Part shown: positions 1 through 7,870 of the stretch, piece by piece | Position numbering within the stretch: position 1 is the stretch's first letter | Layout: every line of letters starts with the position of its first letter | DNA from: CAZYCC01 sp964645985 | GTDB taxonomy: Bacteria > Bacillota > Clostridia > Oscillospirales > CAG-272 | DNA: 20,922 nucleotides | Assembly (NCBI GenBank): GCA_964645985.1 | Contig: CAZYCC010000022.1 | Coordinates: 1 to 20,922 of the forward strand | Direction: 5' to 3' | Program-made: the position numbers and the translations under genes | Notes under the pieces: model-generated | Seen by the model: the letters and a program-made list of their open reading frames with translations, nothing else | The model's database searches: none | What the model was told of the DNA's origin: nothing

Positions 1-43
1 GAGGCTTGACATAACCTGACCCCTCGCCCCCGCCGCGTCTGCC

Positions 44-72
44 TTGCATTCGCCTTGATTTTGTGGTATACT
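44..72 (+). promoter_or_regulatory. Sigma-A type promoter of the lipoyl-domain/lipA genes
   Basis: A -35 box TTGCAT (44-49), a 17-base spacer and a -10 box TATACT (67-72) with an extended TG-N motif directly before it. The expected transcript start is near 79, giving a leader of only about 16 bases before the ATG at 95. The leader holds a GAGGT ribosome-binding site at 86-90. The same TATACT with 17-base spacing recurs at three other promoters in the window. Confidence 0.85.
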
Positions 73-94
73 TCTCCCGCTAGATGAGGTATGT

Positions 95-478
95 ATGACG
101 AAAACCGTTCTTTTACCGGCAATGCTGCCGGGGATGCGCGAGGGCGTGGTCTGCGCCTTTCTCAAGCGGCCGGGAGACGCGGTCGCCTCGGGCGAGGCGC
201 TCTTTGACGTGGAGACCGACAAGGTCGTCTGCTCGGTCGAGGCGGAGGAGGCGGGAACCGTGCGAGAACTGCTGCGCGAGGAGGGCGACCGCCTCACGGT
301 CGGCTCCCCCGTGATGACCCTCGACATCGCCGAACCCTGCGGCGAGGGCAACTCGCGCGCGGCGGCGGAACCGCCCGCCGAATCATTCGCGGGAGGCGAC
401 TCGCCCCGCTCCCCCTCAAATGAGGAAAATGACCCCCGCGCTCCCGGCGGCGATCTCTCCCCGGAGGCTCCTAGGTGA
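95..478 (+). CDS. Free-standing lipoyl-domain protein (E2-type)
   Basis: A 127-residue protein. Residues 1-78 form one lipoyl/biotinyl-attachment domain of the 2-oxoacid dehydrogenase E2 type. The E-T-D-K-V turn puts the lipoyl-accepting lysine at Lys43, and the A-G-T-V strand follows as in E2 proteins. Residues about 80-127 are a low-complexity Pro/Glu/Ser/Gly tail like an E2 linker, but no E3-binding domain or acyltransferase domain follows. The ORF simply ends, its TGA overlapping the GTG start of lipA (GTGA, 475-478), so the two genes are probably translationally coupled. It is first behind a strong promoter, with a GAGGT site 4 bases before the ATG. The attachment domain is clear; the partner enzyme is not visible. 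It could be a stand-alone carrier (GcvH-like in use but not in sequence) or the N-terminal remnant of an E2. Confidence 0.85.
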   Translation: MTKTVLLPAMLPGMREGVVCAFLKRPGDAVASGEALFDVETDKVVCSVEAEEAGTVRELLREEGDRLTVGSPVMTLDIAEPCGEGNSRAAAEPPAESFAGGDSPRSPSNEENDPRAPGGDLSPEAPR

Positions 479-1347
479 TCTCGGAACCTCGCCCCGCGTG
501 GCTGCGCGTATCCTATAACCCGCACGAGGTCGAGCAGACCTCGCGCATTCTTGGGCAGCTCGGGCTGCGCACCGTCTGCACCGCCGCCTCCTGCCCGAAT
601 ATCGGCGAGTGCTACCGCCGCCGCACCGCGACTTTTCTCATCCTCGGCGAGCATTGCACGCGAGCCTGCCGCTTTTGCGATGTTCCGACCGGCGTGGGAG
701 ACCCGCTCGACCGCGAGGAGCCGGCGCGCCTCGCGCAGGCGGCGGCGCGGCTGGGCCTGCGCCATGTCGTCGTCACCTGTGTGACGCGAGACGATCTTCC
801 CGACGGGGGCGCGGGGCAGTTTGTCGCGGTGACGCGCGCGCTGCGGGAGGCTCTGCCGGACGCCGCCGTCGAGCTGCTCATCTCGGATTTTGACGGCAGC
901 AGAGCCGCGCTTGATGAGGTGCTCGCCGCTTCGCCGGATGTGCTAGGGCACAATATGGAGACCGTGCGGCGCCTGACGCCGTCGGTGCGCGCCCGCGCGA
1001 CCTACGAGCGCTCTCTCGGGGTGCTCGCGCGCGCGAGGGAAAACCTGCCGCGGGGTCTCGTGAAGACCGGATTTATGCTCGGTCTCGGCGAAACGCGGGA
1101 GGAGGTCCTAGAGCTGCTCGCCGACATTCGCGCGACCGGGTGCGATATTGTCACCATCAGTCAGTATCTGCCGCCATCCCCCGCGCACGCGCCGCTCGTG
1201 CGCTATGTTCCGCCGGAGGAGTTCGAGGAGCTGCGCGAGGCAGCGCTTGAAATGGGCTTTCGCGGAGTCATCGCCTCGCCACTCGCGCGCAGCTCTTATC
1301 ACGCGGACGAGGCGTTCGCCTCGGCAAAGGAAAGAGCAGGGCAGTGA
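475..1347 (+). CDS. lipA: Lipoyl synthase (radical SAM)
   Basis: LipA inserts two sulfur atoms into a protein-bound octanoyl group, using SAM and two [4Fe-4S] clusters. The 290-residue protein has the auxiliary-cluster cysteines Cys35, Cys40 and Cys46 (C-x4-C-P-N-x3-C), the radical-SAM cysteines Cys61, Cys65 and Cys68 (C-x3-C-x2-C), and the C-terminal R-S-S-Y motif (272-275) whose serine ligates the auxiliary cluster. The length is normal for the family. The start is GTG at 475, chosen because GGAGG at 463-467 lies 7 bases upstream and the ORF overlaps the preceding lipoyl-domain gene by 4 bases. Its direct neighbours are a lipoyl domain and lplA, so the locus carries substrate, octanoyl/lipoyl attachment and sulfur insertion. 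No lipB is visible here. Confidence 0.96.
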   Translation: MISEPRPAWLRVSYNPHEVEQTSRILGQLGLRTVCTAASCPNIGECYRRRTATFLILGEHCTRACRFCDVPTGVGDPLDREEPARLAQAAARLGLRHVVVTCVTRDDLPDGGAGQFVAVTRALREALPDAAVELLISDFDGSRAALDEVLAASPDVLGHNMETVRRLTPSVRARATYERSLGVLARARENLPRGLVKTGFMLGLGETREEVLELLADIRATGCDIVTISQYLPPSPAHAPLVRYVPPEEFEELREAALEMGFRGVIASPLARSSYHADEAFASAKERAGQ

Positions 1348-1870
1348 AGCGCGCGCCCTCGCTCTCCTAGGCAAGCCCCATTGCGTTTCGTTATTCCCCG
1401 CAATTCCCCGACCGATTCCGCGCGATATTTTGACCATCACGCCGCATATCCTGCCCAAACGGTAAATTTTACCCCGCGCACTCCGCCCCCTCGCGAAAGA
1501 GCCGTTGTTTTGCCCCGTCCGGCGAGCACCCGCCCGTCCCACCGAACATCCCCGCGAGGGGGTCGCTTCGACCTTTGCCCCCTCGCCGCACCCGCGCCGC
1601 ACCCGCGCGAGCGCGGGCATAGCGGAATTTCTCAGAACCCCCGTTTTTCCTCCCACCTCGCCAAATCCCCGCGAGAGGGGCCGCTTCGCGCTTCGCTCCC
1701 CGTGACATTCGCCGCTGTTTCGTCACACTCGACAAACGGTCGTCGCTTTGGCTTTACCGCTGCCCGCCCCGCCAAATTCCCCGCGCGCTCCGTTCGCCGA
1801 ACCTTTTCGGTGTTTCGTCCTGTTTGACAAATTTTCCCGCACCCCTCGCGCGATTTTGTTGTTTTCGCCT
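1348..1870 (+). other. C-rich spacer between lipA and lplA, no credible gene
   Basis: About 520 bases with strong C bias and no ORF of plausible composition. It holds two imperfect copies of a short unit of the form CCCCGCGAG(A)GGGG followed by a CGCTTCG stretch, near 1554-1590 and 1667-1705. It also has repeated TGTTTCGTC words near 1718 and 1810, and a TTGACA at 1824-1829 that lacks a matching -10 box. No promoter for lplA could be assigned with confidence. Confidence 0.6.
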
Positions 1871-1908
1871 AAAAGATGAACCGAATGTAAACATTTCTCA
1901 TCTTTTTT
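1871..1908 (+). promoter_or_regulatory. Nested A/T-rich hairpin abutting the lplA start codon
   Basis: Outer arms AAAAGATGA (1871-1879) and TCATCTTTT (1898-1906) are perfectly complementary over 9 bp. Inside them AATGT (1884-1888) and ACATT (1891-1895) form a second perfect inverted repeat. Two more T follow and then the lplA ATG at 1909. The element stands out as A/T-rich in very GC-rich surroundings. It has the outline of an intrinsic terminator or attenuator, or of an operator dyad, and it occupies the space where a Shine-Dalgarno sequence would be. Confidence 0.6.
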
Positions 1909-2931
1909 ATGTATACTCTTCTCCCGCCGTCGAACGATGTGTTCTTTCTCTTCGGGCTGGAGCTCGCACTCGCGCGGCGCGGCGCGGCCGGAGACACGGG
2001 CCTGCTCATGCTCTGGCGCACAACGCCGACGGTCATGATCGGGCGCTATCAGAACCTCGCCGAGGAGGTGCGCGCGGAGGAGGCGCGGGCGCGGGGGGTC
2101 GCGCTGGTGCGGCGGCGATCGGGCGGCGGGACGATTTACACAGATCTCGGCGGGTGGCAGTTCGGATTTCTCACCCCCGCGCGCGACGATGAGCCGCCTT
2201 TTCGCCGCCAGCTCGACCTCGTCACGTCGTCGCTGCGCGAGATGGGCGTGCCGGCGGAGCTGTCCGGACGCAACGATCTGACCCTTTGCGGGCGGAAAAT
2301 CTCGGGCAGCGCGGGCTACCGCGAGAGCGGCACGCTCGTGCACCACGGGTCTCTGCTCTTCGACTCAGACCTTTCTGCAATGGAGCGGCTGACCACCGTC
2401 GACCCGGTCAAGTTTCGCTCAAAGAGTATTCGCTCTGTGCGCGATCGCGTCACCAACATTCGCGAGCACCTGCCGCCGCGCCTTTCCTCGATGACCGCCG
2501 ACGAGTTCGCCGCGGCGCTCCTGCGCGGCATTCTCGCGCGGGCGGGGGACGATGGCGCCCTCCCCCTCTCGGAGAGTGTTCTTAGCGCTGCAAAGGAGCT
2601 TGGGCGCAACGAGTTCGCCTCGCGCGCGGCGCTCCTCGGGCGCAATCCTCCCTTTGAGGTCGAGCGGGTGGGGCACTTCCCCGGCGGAACGCTGCGCGCG
2701 CGCCTCTCCTCGCGCGGCGGTGTCCTCACCGGCGTGACGCTCGCGGGCGATTTTTTCTCCTCCTGCGACCCCGGCGACTGGGAGGCGGCGCTCTCCGGCT
2801 GCCCGCTTGAGCGACGGGAAATCCTCGTGCGCTTGCGAGCTCTGCCGCCCATTCACGGCGTTTCGCGGGAGGGGCTCGCAGCTCTCCTTTGCGGGGAAGA
2901 TTCCCCCAAAGAGGCGTGCGAGCCGCGCTAA
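1909..2931 (+). CDS. lplA: Lipoate-protein ligase A
   Basis: LplA activates lipoate or octanoate with ATP and attaches it to the lipoyl-domain lysine. The 340-residue protein begins with the family N-terminus (M-Y-x4-P-S-N-D). It then has the substrate-binding R-R-R-S-G-G-G motif (about residues 64-70), the G-R-K-I-S-G adenylate/lysine segment near 127, the H-H-G strand after it, and a complete C-terminal accessory domain (about 245-335, with G-D-F-F). The ATG at 1909 is the only sensible start: an in-frame TAA lies 7 codons upstream, and the homology begins at residue 1. There is no Shine-Dalgarno sequence; the 18 bases before ATG are pyrimidine-rich and part of a hairpin. With lipA and a lipoyl domain upstream it completes a scavenging-plus-sulfur-insertion route, in which LplA could load octanoate for LipA. 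Confidence 0.94.
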   Translation: MYTLLPPSNDVFFLFGLELALARRGAAGDTGLLMLWRTTPTVMIGRYQNLAEEVRAEEARARGVALVRRRSGGGTIYTDLGGWQFGFLTPARDDEPPFRRQLDLVTSSLREMGVPAELSGRNDLTLCGRKISGSAGYRESGTLVHHGSLLFDSDLSAMERLTTVDPVKFRSKSIRSVRDRVTNIREHLPPRLSSMTADEFAAALLRGILARAGDDGALPLSESVLSAAKELGRNEFASRAALLGRNPPFEVERVGHFPGGTLRARLSSRGGVLTGVTLAGDFFSSCDPGDWEAALSGCPLERREILVRLRALPPIHGVSREGLAALLCGEDSPKEACEPR

Positions 2932-3118
2932 ACCGACGCGCGCCGAGTTTTCCCGTGTAGCGAGTGCTTTTCGAAACACCGCCGCGCCGCTCCCGGCAGG
3001 AGCGCGTCCCCGGGAGAGGGCAAACCTCGCTCCCGCTTGTCTGTTCTTATATTTTAGGAAGCGTTTTCCCGCGCCCGCTCTCGCGGCGCCGCGCCTTTCC
3101 TCCCGCAGAACCGCCCCT

Positions 3119-3931
3119 ATGCTCCCCCCGATTTGCGACGCGCACGCGCACATTTTCCCAGACGACCTCGCCGAGCGGGCGTCGCGCAACATCGGCGAAT
3201 TTTACGGCGAGCCGATGCACGCTCCTGCGTCGGTGGGGGCGCTGCTGCGCGAGGAGGAGAGCATCGGGGCAAAGCATACTCTCGTCTGCTCATCGGCTCT
3301 CTCGCCACATCAGGTAGAGCCAATCGACGACTTCATCGCAGCTGCCTGCCGCGCGCACCCCTTTTTTGTGGGCCTCGGCGCGATGCACCCCGCCTATGAG
3401 GGGTGGGAGCGCGAGCTTGATCGCGCGGCGACCCTCGGGCTGCGCGGGGTCAAGCTCCACCCGGATTTTCAGGGCTTCGCGCTCGATGACCCGGCGATGC
3501 TGCCCTTTTACCGGGCGCTCTCGCGGCGCGGGATGACCGTCCTTTTTCACATAGGCGATAACCGCGGGGATCTCTCCTCACCCACACGCCTTGCGCGCCT
3601 GCTCGAGCGGGTGCCGGATCTGCGCGTGCAGGCGGCGCACTTCGGCGGTTACCGCGTCTGGGATGAGGTGGAGGTTCTGCCGCCCGGCAACCCCAATTTG
3701 TGGTTTGACACTTCCAGCTCGCTCACATATCTGCCGCGCGAGCGGGTGCTACAGCTCATCGACCGCTACGGATACCGGCAGTTCCTCTTCGGCACGGATT
3801 TTCCGATGTGGAGCGCGAGCGAGGAGCTTGCGCGCTTCCTCGCGCTCGGTCTGCCCGAGCGGCAGGAGCGCGCCATTCTCGGTGGCAACTTCGAGCGAAT
3901 TTACTTCGGTGCGGACAACGCCCCGGAGTAA
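3119..3931 (+). CDS. Amidohydrolase-2 family metal-dependent hydrolase
   Basis: A 270-residue TIM-barrel hydrolase of the amidohydrolase-related (PF04909, ACMSD-like) type. Visible metal and catalytic positions are D-A-H-A-H (His9, His11), K-L-H-P (His114), H-I-G (His144), A-A-H-F-G-G (His174) and G-T-D-F-P (Asp227). The substrate cannot be told; the family includes decarboxylases and hydrolases acting on ring or amide substrates. The start was set at ATG 3119 because homology begins at residue 3 (P-P-I-C-D-A-H). The reading frame stays open upstream to 2807, but that part overlaps lplA and has spacer-like composition. No Shine-Dalgarno sequence precedes this ATG. It lies 187 bases after lplA on the same strand, and a link to lipoate metabolism is only positional. 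Confidence 0.85.
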   Translation: MLPPICDAHAHIFPDDLAERASRNIGEFYGEPMHAPASVGALLREEESIGAKHTLVCSSALSPHQVEPIDDFIAAACRAHPFFVGLGAMHPAYEGWERELDRAATLGLRGVKLHPDFQGFALDDPAMLPFYRALSRRGMTVLFHIGDNRGDLSSPTRLARLLERVPDLRVQAAHFGGYRVWDEVEVLPPGNPNLWFDTSSSLTYLPRERVLQLIDRYGYRQFLFGTDFPMWSASEELARFLALGLPERQERAILGGNFERIYFGADNAPE

Positions 3932-4072
3932 CCGCCCCCCGCTTCGCAAGGAGCCGCCCCGCGCCCCGGCGTAATCGCGCCCCGCGCTCCTCGCGAAATC
4001 CGGCGCGAGGTTTTCCCCCTCTCCGTCTTTCCTGTGTGATAGCCTTGCCTCTCCCACGTCCCTCCCCCAACC

Positions 4073-4104
4073 CAAAACCCCGCGCGAACTCGCGCGGGGT
4101 TTTG
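4073..4104. terminator. Bidirectional intrinsic terminator
   Basis: A perfect 14-bp inverted repeat: CAAAACCCCGCGCG (4073-4086), loop AACT, then the complement at 4091-4104. GC core flanked by A4 and T4, so both strands read as hairpin plus U-tract. It lies between the converging amidohydrolase and oadA genes and should end both transcripts. Confidence 0.93.
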
Positions 4105-4159
4105 TTTTCTGATGCTACTTCGGCGAGGTTCGCCTTCTCGCCGGGTGTTGCGCAGGTGG

Positions 4160-5623
4160 TCACACCGGGTGGACCTTCGTTTCCTTGTCCGCCGCGTCGT
4201 CTAAACCGAGCTTCGCAGCGGCGCGCCGCTCGAAGAATTTCGTCGCGACCTGCTCGAAGAGCGCGTAGGAGAGCACGTCCTCCTCTTGGGTAGCGTACGC
4301 CGACGCCTTTTTCCGCAGCTCATCGAGCTCCGGTTTGAGCAGATCCGCCGGGCGGCAGGTGATCGGCTCCTCGTCCCCTAAGATTTTCTTTTGGAAGGCG
4401 GGGTCGATCGGCACGGCGGTGCGCCCGTACTCCCCGCGTATGAGCGCCTTAAACTCCTTTGTCACAGACTTGTACCGCTCGCCGTAGATGACATTGAGCA
4501 CCGCCTGCGTCCCGACGATTTGCGAGGAGGGCGTGACGAGCGGCGGATACCCGGCGTCGGCGCGCACGCGCGGCACCTCGGCGAGGCACTCGTCGAGCTT
4601 GTCGCTCTTGTTCATCTCCTTGAGCTGCGAGATGAGGTTGGAGAGCATCCCGCCCGGCACCTGATAGAGCAGCGCGTTGACGTTGACTTTGAGCACCTTC
4701 GGGTCGAGCAGCCCCTCGGCAATGTACTTCTCGCGCAGTTTTGTGAAGTGCTTGCTGATGACATCGAGCTTCGCGAGATCCAGACCCGTGTCGTAGGGCG
4801 TGCCTTGCAGGGCGGCGACAATCGGCTCTGTCGGCGGCTGAGAGGTGCCCATCGCCATCGGCGAGATCGCCGTGTCGACGATGTCGCAGCCCGCCTCGAT
4901 CGCTTTGAGCGCGGTCATCGAGGCGAGACCCGCCGTGTAGTGGGTGTGCAGCTCGAGCGGCAGATCGGGGAACGCCTCCTTGATCGCGCGCACGAGCACC
5001 TCGGCGTCGTAGGGCTTCAGCAGGCCCGCCATATCCTTGATGCAGATCGAGTTGACCCCCATCTCGACGAGCTGCCGTGTGTAGTTGACGTAATACTCGG
5101 TCGTGTAGACAGGCCCTGTCGTGTAGGAGATCGCGACCTGTACATGGCCGCCCTCTTTGTTCGTCGCCTTAATCGCCGTCTCTAAGTTTCGCGCGTCGTT
5201 GAGCGCGTCGAAGATGCGGATGATGTCGATGCCGTTGGCAATCGACTTCTGCACGAAATACTCGACGACATCGTCGGCGTAGTGGCGGTAGCCTAAGATA
5301 TTTTGCCCGCGAAAGAGCATTTGCAGCTTGGTCTTCTTGACGCGCGCGCGAATTTTGCGCAGCCGCTCCCACGGATCCTCGTTAAGGAAGCGCAGGCAGG
5401 CGTCGAAGGTCGCGCCGCCCCACGCCTCAAGCGAGTAGTAGCCGACATCGTCCATCGCCTCGAGGATGGGCAGCATCTCGTCGGTCGTCATGCGCGTGGC
5501 GATGAGCGACTGGTGCGAGTCGCGCAGCACCGTCTCGCAGATTTTCACCGGATGAGGAGCGGTCTTGGCGGACGGCGCGGGAGCGCTCTTGGGGGGATTG
5601 GTGGAGGGGGATGGTTTGGACAT
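4160..5623 (-). CDS. oadA: Oxaloacetate decarboxylase alpha / PycB-type carboxyltransferase
   Basis: A 487-residue carboxyltransferase of the OadA/PycB family, which moves CO2 from oxaloacetate to the biotin of a carrier protein. Residues about 27-300 are the TIM barrel: R-D-S-H-Q-S (34-39) with metal-binding Asp35, K-D-M-A-G (196-200) with the conserved lysine that interacts with carboxybiotin, and H-T-H (226-228) as metal ligands. The conserved C-terminal domain follows to about 470. The C-terminal biotinyl domain found in many OadA proteins is absent, consistent with the separate biotin carrier in this operon. The N-terminus has a 26-residue Pro/Ser/Ala/Lys-rich extension. Only a weak GCGAGA-like site precedes the ATG. 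It is the last gene of the operon, ahead of the terminator at 4073-4104. Oxaloacetate is the most likely substrate, but pyruvate carboxylase B-type use cannot be excluded. Confidence 0.9.
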   Translation of the reverse strand: MSKPSPSTNPPKSAPAPSAKTAPHPVKICETVLRDSHQSLIATRMTTDEMLPILEAMDDVGYYSLEAWGGATFDACLRFLNEDPWERLRKIRARVKKTKLQMLFRGQNILGYRHYADDVVEYFVQKSIANGIDIIRIFDALNDARNLETAIKATNKEGGHVQVAISYTTGPVYTTEYYVNYTRQLVEMGVNSICIKDMAGLLKPYDAEVLVRAIKEAFPDLPLELHTHYTAGLASMTALKAIEAGCDIVDTAISPMAMGTSQPPTEPIVAALQGTPYDTGLDLAKLDVISKHFTKLREKYIAEGLLDPKVLKVNVNALLYQVPGGMLSNLISQLKEMNKSDKLDECLAEVPRVRADAGYPPLVTPSSQIVGTQAVLNVIYGERYKSVTKEFKALIRGEYGRTAVPIDPAFQKKILGDEEPITCRPADLLKPELDELRKKASAYATQEEDVLSYALFEQVATKFFERRAAAKLGLDDAADKETKVHPV

Positions 5624-5837
5624 AGCAATCTCGCTTTCGATTTTCAGCCGCCTGTGGTGGAAAAGAACGAAACAAAATGCGCGTGGGCGCGCCCCGTCGG
5701 GAGCGTCGCGCGCTGCGCCGCCGCCTGCGTATGGGCACCGCGCCGGAGGGGCGATCCCGCCCCGCGCGATGAACGGAAACGCAGCCTAGGTGAGTCCGGA
5801 CGTGCTGCCGGGAGCAAAGAGCGCGGCGGCGTGCGCG

Positions 5838-7036
5838 CTAATGCGCGAAGAGCGCGAGCAGAACTCCGGCGGCGACCGCCGAGCCGATAACACCGGCGAC
5901 ATTCGGCCCCATCGCGTGCATGAGCAGGAAGTTAGACGGGTTCTCCTTTGCCCCACTTTCTGTGAGACGCGCGCCGCCATCGGCACGGCGGAGACCCCCG
6001 CTGACCCGATGAGGGGGTTAACCTTGTTCCCCGTCAGCTTGCACATCACCACGCCGCCGAGAAGGCCTCCGCAGGTGGAGATGGCGAACGCCACGAGGCC
6101 AAGGAAGATGATGAGGATGGTCTGCACCGAGAGGAAGTTGTCCGCCGCCGCCGTCGCCCCGACCGTGATGCCGAGGAAGATGGTGACGATGTTCATCAGC
6201 TCGTTCTGCGCGGTCTTGGAGAGGCGGTCGGTCACGCCACAGACGGTCAGCAGATTGCCGAACATCAGGCTGCCGATCAGCGGACCCGCGTCCGGGACGA
6301 TGAGGCAGACGACCGCCGTCACGACAATGGGAAAGAGGATTTTCTCAAGTTTGGTGACCTCGCGCAGGTTGGTCATCACGATGCTGCGCTGCTTTTTGGT
6401 GGTGAGCAGCTTCATAAACGGCGGCTGAATCATGGGAATCAGCGCCATATAAGAATACGCGGCGATCGCGATCGCGCCTAAGAGGTGCGGCGCTAAGATT
6501 TTCGTCACCATAATGGCGGTCGGCCCGTCCGCCCCGCCGATGATGCCGATGGCGGCCGCCTCCTGCGGGGTGAAGAACCCGGAGATGAGAGCGCCGCTAA
6601 ACGCGACGAAGACACCGAGCTGCGCCGCCGCGCCGAGCAGAAGCGACTTCGGGTTGGAGATGAGCGGCGTAAAGTCGGTCATCGCGCCGATGCCGATAAA
6701 GATGAGGCAGGGGTAGATCCCGAGCTTCACGCCGAGATAGAGCAGATCGAGCAGGCCCCCCTCGTTAACCGTCTGCTTGACGACCTCGGCGAGGGTGTGG
6801 TCGCCGATGAAAAAGTCGAGATGGAAGAGATTCACCCCGGGCAGGTTGCCGAGGAGCATCCCGATGGCGATCGGCAGGAGCAGCAGCGGCTCAAAGCCGC
6901 GCTTGATGGCGAGGTAGACCAAAATCCCGGCGATCGCCCACATGATCACCGATTTGAGGATTTCCAGCCAATCTCCGCCCGCAAAGAGCTGATATACGCC
7001 GGTTTGCCGCAGAAAATTGAGTATCGATTCGGCCAT
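5838..7036 (-). CDS. oadB: Na+-translocating decarboxylase beta subunit, frameshifted near 3' end
   Basis: OadB/MmdB is the multi-helix membrane subunit that decarboxylates carboxybiotin and exports Na+. As read, the frame runs to 5786 (416 residues), but only residues 1-362 match the family. They include G-G-A-D-G-P-T-A (Asp170, the Na+-site aspartate) and N-P-L-I-G-S-A-G-V-S-A-V-P-M (340-353). After V-S-Q-K-V-G the frame becomes Arg/Ser-rich nonsense. In the next frame the family C-terminus resumes at once (K-E-N-P-S-N-F-L-L-M-H-A-M-G-P-N-V-A-G) and ends at a TAG at 5838-5840. Adding one G to the G4 run (C4 at 5951-5954 on the + strand) restores a normal 399-residue OadB. This is a one-base deletion, probably sequencing or assembly error, less likely a real mutation. 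An AAAGGA site lies about 11 bases before the ATG. Confidence 0.92.
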
Positions 7037-7069
7037 GACGAAGTTTTATCCTTTCGCTCGCGCCCGCGC

Positions 7070-7353
7070 TTATTGGAGAGTGACGATAACATCGTCTGTC
7101 TGAACGGAGGCGCCCGCCTGCACGGCAACGGCGGCGACCGTCCCGTCGCGCGGCGAGGGAATATCGTTCTCCATCTTCATCGCCTCAAGCACCGCGAGCA
7201 CGTCGCCCTTCTTGACGCTCTGCCCGGNNNNNNNNNNNNNNNNNNNNNNNNNNNNNNNNNNNNNNNNNNNNNNNNNNNNNNNNNNNNNNNNNNNNNNNNN
7301 NNNNNNNNNNNNNNNNNNNNNNNNNNNTTGATCGTGATGCTGTATTTTTTCAT
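7070..7353 (-). CDS. Biotin carrier protein of the decarboxylase (interrupted by assembly gap)
   Basis: The start is ATG at 7353-7351, with AAAGGAG 6 bases upstream, and the first residues are M-K-K-Y-S-I-T-I. After the 100-N gap the C-terminal half reads as a complete biotinyl domain with E-A-M-K-M-E-N, whose middle lysine carries biotin, ending in TAA at 7070-7072. The N- and C-terminal parts are in different frames if the gap is taken literally (284 bases is not a multiple of 3), which fits a gap of unknown size. Related carriers have an N-terminal strand and an Ala/Pro-rich flexible linker; a GC-rich repetitive linker would explain the assembly break. It lies between oadG and oadB and supplies the biotin arm that both carboxyltransferases need. 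Confidence 0.9.
7228..7327. other. Assembly gap (100 N) inside the biotin carrier gene
   Basis: Exactly 100 N, the usual placeholder for a gap of unknown size. The missing sequence should encode the end of the N-terminal segment, the linker and the first strands of the biotinyl domain. Confidence 0.98.
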
Positions 7354-7823
7354 AAAAAACTCCTTTGCGGATAAAGAAAACAAAAACGAAAATCACCGCC
7401 CTGCCCCCGCGCCCCCGCGAGAGGGGTCTTATCTTATTTGCGGGAGGCGCGGTGCGATTTTTCGCGCCCCCGCGCTGCCCCCCGCGCTGCCCCCGCGCTC
7501 TAGCGGGAGAGGGGGTACCCCCTGCGGCGGGTAGGGGTGCGCCCGATATTTTTTCGGAAAACTTAGCTTGTCGCGAGCAACCTCTCGGCTTACATCGAAA
7601 GAGCGTGGGAAGCCCCACGAAAGCCGCGAGCGTCCGGCAAACGCCGCTCCCCCCCTCCCGAGGCTTGCGGCAAGCCCCTCGAAATGGGGAAAGTTGCCCG
7701 CGCCGCCGCCTCGCCTATCACGCGCTCACCCGGGGAAGTCCCCCCGAGGCGGCAAGCCGATCGAATGACAAGGCACCGAGGCGCGATTTGGCGAGATGAA
7801 AACTCGGCAGCGCGGCAACGCGA

Positions 7824-7847
7824 CAAGTCGGCAAGTCGGCAAGTCGG
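7824..7847. repeat. Three tandem copies of an 8-base unit
   Basis: CAAGTCGG is repeated three times without interruption (7824-7831, 7832-7839, 7840-7847) in non-coding sequence of the decarboxylase operon. Confidence 0.9.
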
Positions 7848-7870
7848 GCAGCCCTCCGCGCCGAGCGGCC

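Noticed and set aside
6..34. TTGACA at 6-11 as a second upstream promoter
   Set aside because: No -10-like sequence 16-18 bases downstream; the region there is C/G only.
1381..1827. A 148-residue ORF between lipA and lplA
   Set aside because: Pro/Arg/Ser-rich spacer composition, no ribosome-binding site, no recognisable domain; it runs through repeated GC units.
1889..1917. TATACT at 1912-1917 as a promoter -10 box
   Set aside because: No -35 box at suitable spacing, and the hexamer encodes residues 2-3 of LplA, whose family N-terminus (M-Y-x4-P-S-N-D) needs exactly this start.
2807..3118. N-terminal extension of the amidohydrolase to 2807
   Set aside because: It overlaps the end of lplA and encodes Arg/Ala-rich sequence; family homology begins just after ATG 3119.
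4391..5185. A 264-residue + strand ORF opposite oadA
   Set aside because: Antisense shadow of a well-supported gene; His/Arg/Asp-rich with no domain.
5786..5837. C-terminal extension of OadB to 5786 as a real 416-residue protein
   Set aside because: The last 54 residues have no family match, while the adjacent frame gives the conserved OadB end and stop at 5838.
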